Source: Amphibalanus amphitrite (lineage: Eukaryota > Arthropoda > Thecostraca > Balanomorpha > Balanidae). Taken from it: 64,000 nt of DNA. This document shows positions 62,136 through 64,000 of the stretch, piece after piece. The stretch spans positions 620,001-684,000 of the forward strand of contig NW_024881531.1 in assembly GCF_019059575.1 (NCBI RefSeq). Direction: 5' to 3'. The notes beneath the pieces were generated by a model, which saw only the letters and a program-made list of their open reading frames with translations, was not told the DNA's origin and did not search any database. The position numbers and the translations under genes are program-made. How positions within the stretch are numbered: the stretch's first letter is position 1; every line of letters begins with the position of its first letter.

Positions 62136-63893
62136 ATGGCGGCGAATGGCAGACAGCTGGGTGCAGTGCGGGCATGGCTGCATGGCCAGGGCATCACTGC
62201 TGTCTCAGACGAGTGGCTGGCCGCCTGTCTGGAGCATGTGGCTGGCTCGGTGGGTGGTACACCATCCACTGCCCAGCTGCAGCGGCTGGTGCTGGACCAG
62301 TGGCTGGACACTGACCTGGCGGCGCTGGCGGTGGCCGTGCTGCCGCCGCGACTGGCCCAGCAGCCGCTGGTGACGCTGCGCCAGCCTTGCGCCGTGCAGC
62401 TGCTGAGCGTCGTCGACGTCAGCCAGCCGGCCCACGGTCAGCTGCTCAAACTGCGCCGCGTCGACAGCTCCAACACGGAGGTGGGCGAGCCGCGCGCGCC
62501 CTGGGAGCCGCGCGCCAGCCGCGCGCTGCGGCTCACCCTCACTGACGGCGTGCAGCAGGTGTCGGCGCTGGAGTGCGAGCCACTGCCGGCGCTCAGTACC
62601 GCCTCCCCGGCCGGTCTGAAGCTGCTGCTGCGGCCGCCGCTCGAGTGCCGGCGCGGCGTGCTGCTGCTCTCGGCCGGCTCGGTATCAGTGCTCGGTGGCG
62701 CTGTGGAGGAGCTGCAGGACCCGCGCGCCGAGCAGCGTGTGCTCGAGGAGCGGCTGCGCGCCGCCGGCGGCCTCCCTCCCGGCCCGTCGGACGAGGACAG
62801 CGGCTACCGCAGCGACCAGGCGGGAGTGGCGCGCGCCGGGCCCGCGCCAGAGCCCGACCTGTTCGATGACGGACTGGATGACGCCGACCTTGCCGCCATC
62901 CCAGACATCCCGGATGACGGCATCGATGACGCCGATTTAGCCGCCCTGGAGATGCCGAACGGGGACGCCGTTGTGGGTGCGGGCGACCCCGCGTCATCAG
63001 CGGCAGCCGTGGCAGCGTTCGATGACGCCGATGACGTGGATGACGCCGAGCTGGCCTCGCTGGACCTGGACAGTTTAGTGGACTCTGCTGTGGAGCGTGC
63101 TGTAGCGCCGGAGCCGGTGGCCGTTCCGGATCCCCAGTCCGCGCCGGCCTCCGTGAAGCGGCGTCGAACAGAACCGTGGGACTCAGACAGGCCAGCTCCG
63201 GCCCAGAACCGTGCACCGCGCAGTCTGGATAGCAGTGTCACGGCCTCATCGGGCCGCGGAAAGCCCACACAACGTCAACAGAGCCTAGACACATACATCC
63301 GCTCCGGTGCGCTGTCATCACAAGCTGCTCCTGCGTCCGTGTCGGCTCCAGCGTCCAGACCTGATCACCCACAGCGCAGCTCCGGGTACACGGCCTCTCC
63401 GGTCCGCGTGGCGCCCTCGTTTGACCTGTCCTCGTGGCTGGAGCCGGACGAGCCGCCCGCTCCGCCGCCGGAGCCGCCGTTCGGCTACCTCTCCCAGTGG
63501 CGGCCCGGACAGTCGCTGACTGTCAAAGCCTTCATCATGACGATGACGAGCAGCCTGAACATCAGTGGAGGTCGCTGGCGACTCGAGGTGAAACTCAACG
63601 ACGGCACGCGCTCGGCGGATGCCGTCCTCACCGACGCAATTCTCAGCGATATCATCGGTCTGTCGTTGGCCGAGGCGGACCGTATGCGCGCGGCCGGTCG
63701 CACGGACCCGGCCTCCCGTAACCGTCTGAGGGGAATTCTCTGTAGAGCCCAGACGGCCATCATTCGCCTGAGCTGTCTGATGCGGCTGGAACCGGGCGAG
63801 GATCCGGACGGGCCGCCGCTCATCACCCGTCTGACGGAGGTGGGGCCGGAGACGGTGCGCGCGCTCCGAGCGTGCGTCGACTCACACCGGTGA
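62136..63893 (+). CDS. RMI1: RecQ-mediated genome instability protein 1
   Basis: A nuclear scaffold of the BLM helicase-topoisomerase III alpha-RMI dissolvasome, which dissolves double Holliday junctions without crossovers. The 585-residue frame is close in length to human RMI1 (625). Residues about 8-200 match the N-terminal domain and OB fold: VRAWLHGQGI, LVLDQWLDTDL, SVVDVSQPAHGQLLKLR, RALRLTLTDGVQQVSALE and RRGVLLLSAGSVSVLGG all have counterparts in the family. Residues 240-312 are acidic with three DDxxDDA[D/E]LA motifs. A basic KRRR (341-344) may be a nuclear signal. Residues 381-388 (QQSLDTYI) resemble a PCNA-binding box. The C-terminal OB fold that binds RMI2 is at about 462-580 (VKAFIMTMTSSLN, LEVKLNDGT, DAILSDIIGLS). 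The start is ATG 62136; the family alignment begins a few residues in. The stop overlaps a donor-like GTGAGA, but the family also ends here. Confidence 0.95.
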   Translation: MAANGRQLGAVRAWLHGQGITAVSDEWLAACLEHVAGSVGGTPSTAQLQRLVLDQWLDTDLAALAVAVLPPRLAQQPLVTLRQPCAVQLLSVVDVSQPAHGQLLKLRRVDSSNTEVGEPRAPWEPRASRALRLTLTDGVQQVSALECEPLPALSTASPAGLKLLLRPPLECRRGVLLLSAGSVSVLGGAVEELQDPRAEQRVLEERLRAAGGLPPGPSDEDSGYRSDQAGVARAGPAPEPDLFDDGLDDADLAAIPDIPDDGIDDADLAALEMPNGDAVVGAGDPASSAAAVAAFDDADDVDDAELASLDLDSLVDSAVERAVAPEPVAVPDPQSAPASVKRRRTEPWDSDRPAPAQNRAPRSLDSSVTASSGRGKPTQRQQSLDTYIRSGALSSQAAPASVSAPASRPDHPQRSSGYTASPVRVAPSFDLSSWLEPDEPPAPPPEPPFGYLSQWRPGQSLTVKAFIMTMTSSLNISGGRWRLEVKLNDGTRSADAVLTDAILSDIIGLSLAEADRMRAAGRTDPASRNRLRGILCRAQTAIIRLSCLMRLEPGEDPDGPPLITRLTEVGPETVRALRACVDSHR

Positions 63894-64000
63894 GAGGGGA
63901 GAGGGTGGGAGCACGCCGGGGAGAGTGGGAGGGGTCTGTGAGGCTGTGATATGAGCTGGGCTGGGTTAGCTGAGGGGAATTCGTGCTCCTTAGGCGGGGC
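63894..64000. other. Start of the RMI1 3' flank
   Basis: G-rich GAGAGGGGAGAGGGTGGGAG sequence follows the stop. No polyadenylation signal is present before the window ends. Confidence 0.5.

Overview
The window is eukaryotic nuclear DNA from an arthropod, most likely a crustacean. The evidence is two cuticular proteins with a Rebers-Riddiford-type chitin-binding block, spliced genes with GT-AG introns, a large-Maf transcription factor, RMI1, many short DNA transposons with TA or TTAA target duplications, a tRNA-derived SINE and long (GA)n microsatellites. Coding exons are very GC-rich while most spacer is AT-rich or mixed. A barnacle-like source is only a guess; no marker here fixes the species.

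Layout: 0-10 kb holds a mariner-like element (1921-2723), a TTAA-flanked element (4487-5173), one long GC-rich minus-strand exon of an unknown serine-rich disordered protein (5667-6947) that runs into a minisatellite made from its own 3' end, and a 1.7-kb near-palindromic foldback element with two opposed tRNA-like heads (8562-10243). A possible Ig-domain exon lies at 12802-13046. At 14457-16342 is the first cuticular protein gene (plus strand): two-codon first exon, 48-bp repeats, then the chitin-binding block.

16.7-37 kb is a gene-poor stretch with MITE-like hairpins, minisatellites, (GA)n tracts and many GC-rich islands containing AT-rich homeodomain-like cores. It leads to an intronless large-Maf gene (37135-38211, minus). 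38-52 kb is again gene-poor, with a SINE at 41119-41364 and a 1.24-kb element at 48317-49558 carrying eight copies of a GGGGYAAYTTGGCC-like motif. The second cuticular gene (52774-55262, minus) is a paralogue of the first with the order reversed (chitin-binding block first, about 36 repeats after it) and a 4-bp insertion that shifts the frame near the end of the array. 55-62 kb is spacer containing a 928-bp transposon with a perfect 8-bp target duplication (60591-61518). The window ends with a complete RMI1 coding exon (62136-63893, plus).

The genes form no operon-like unit. The two cuticular proteins would act together in extracellular chitin matrix; Maf is a nuclear developmental regulator, and the gene-poor DNA around it is the kind of place where its enhancers would lie (inference); RMI1 is a housekeeping DNA-repair factor. 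I found no convincing new molecular system. The most unusual items are the domain-swapped cuticular pair with a near-identical chitin-binding block, the foldback element, the exon-derived minisatellite carrying repeated splice-donor-like sequences, and a PCNA-box-like motif in RMI1.
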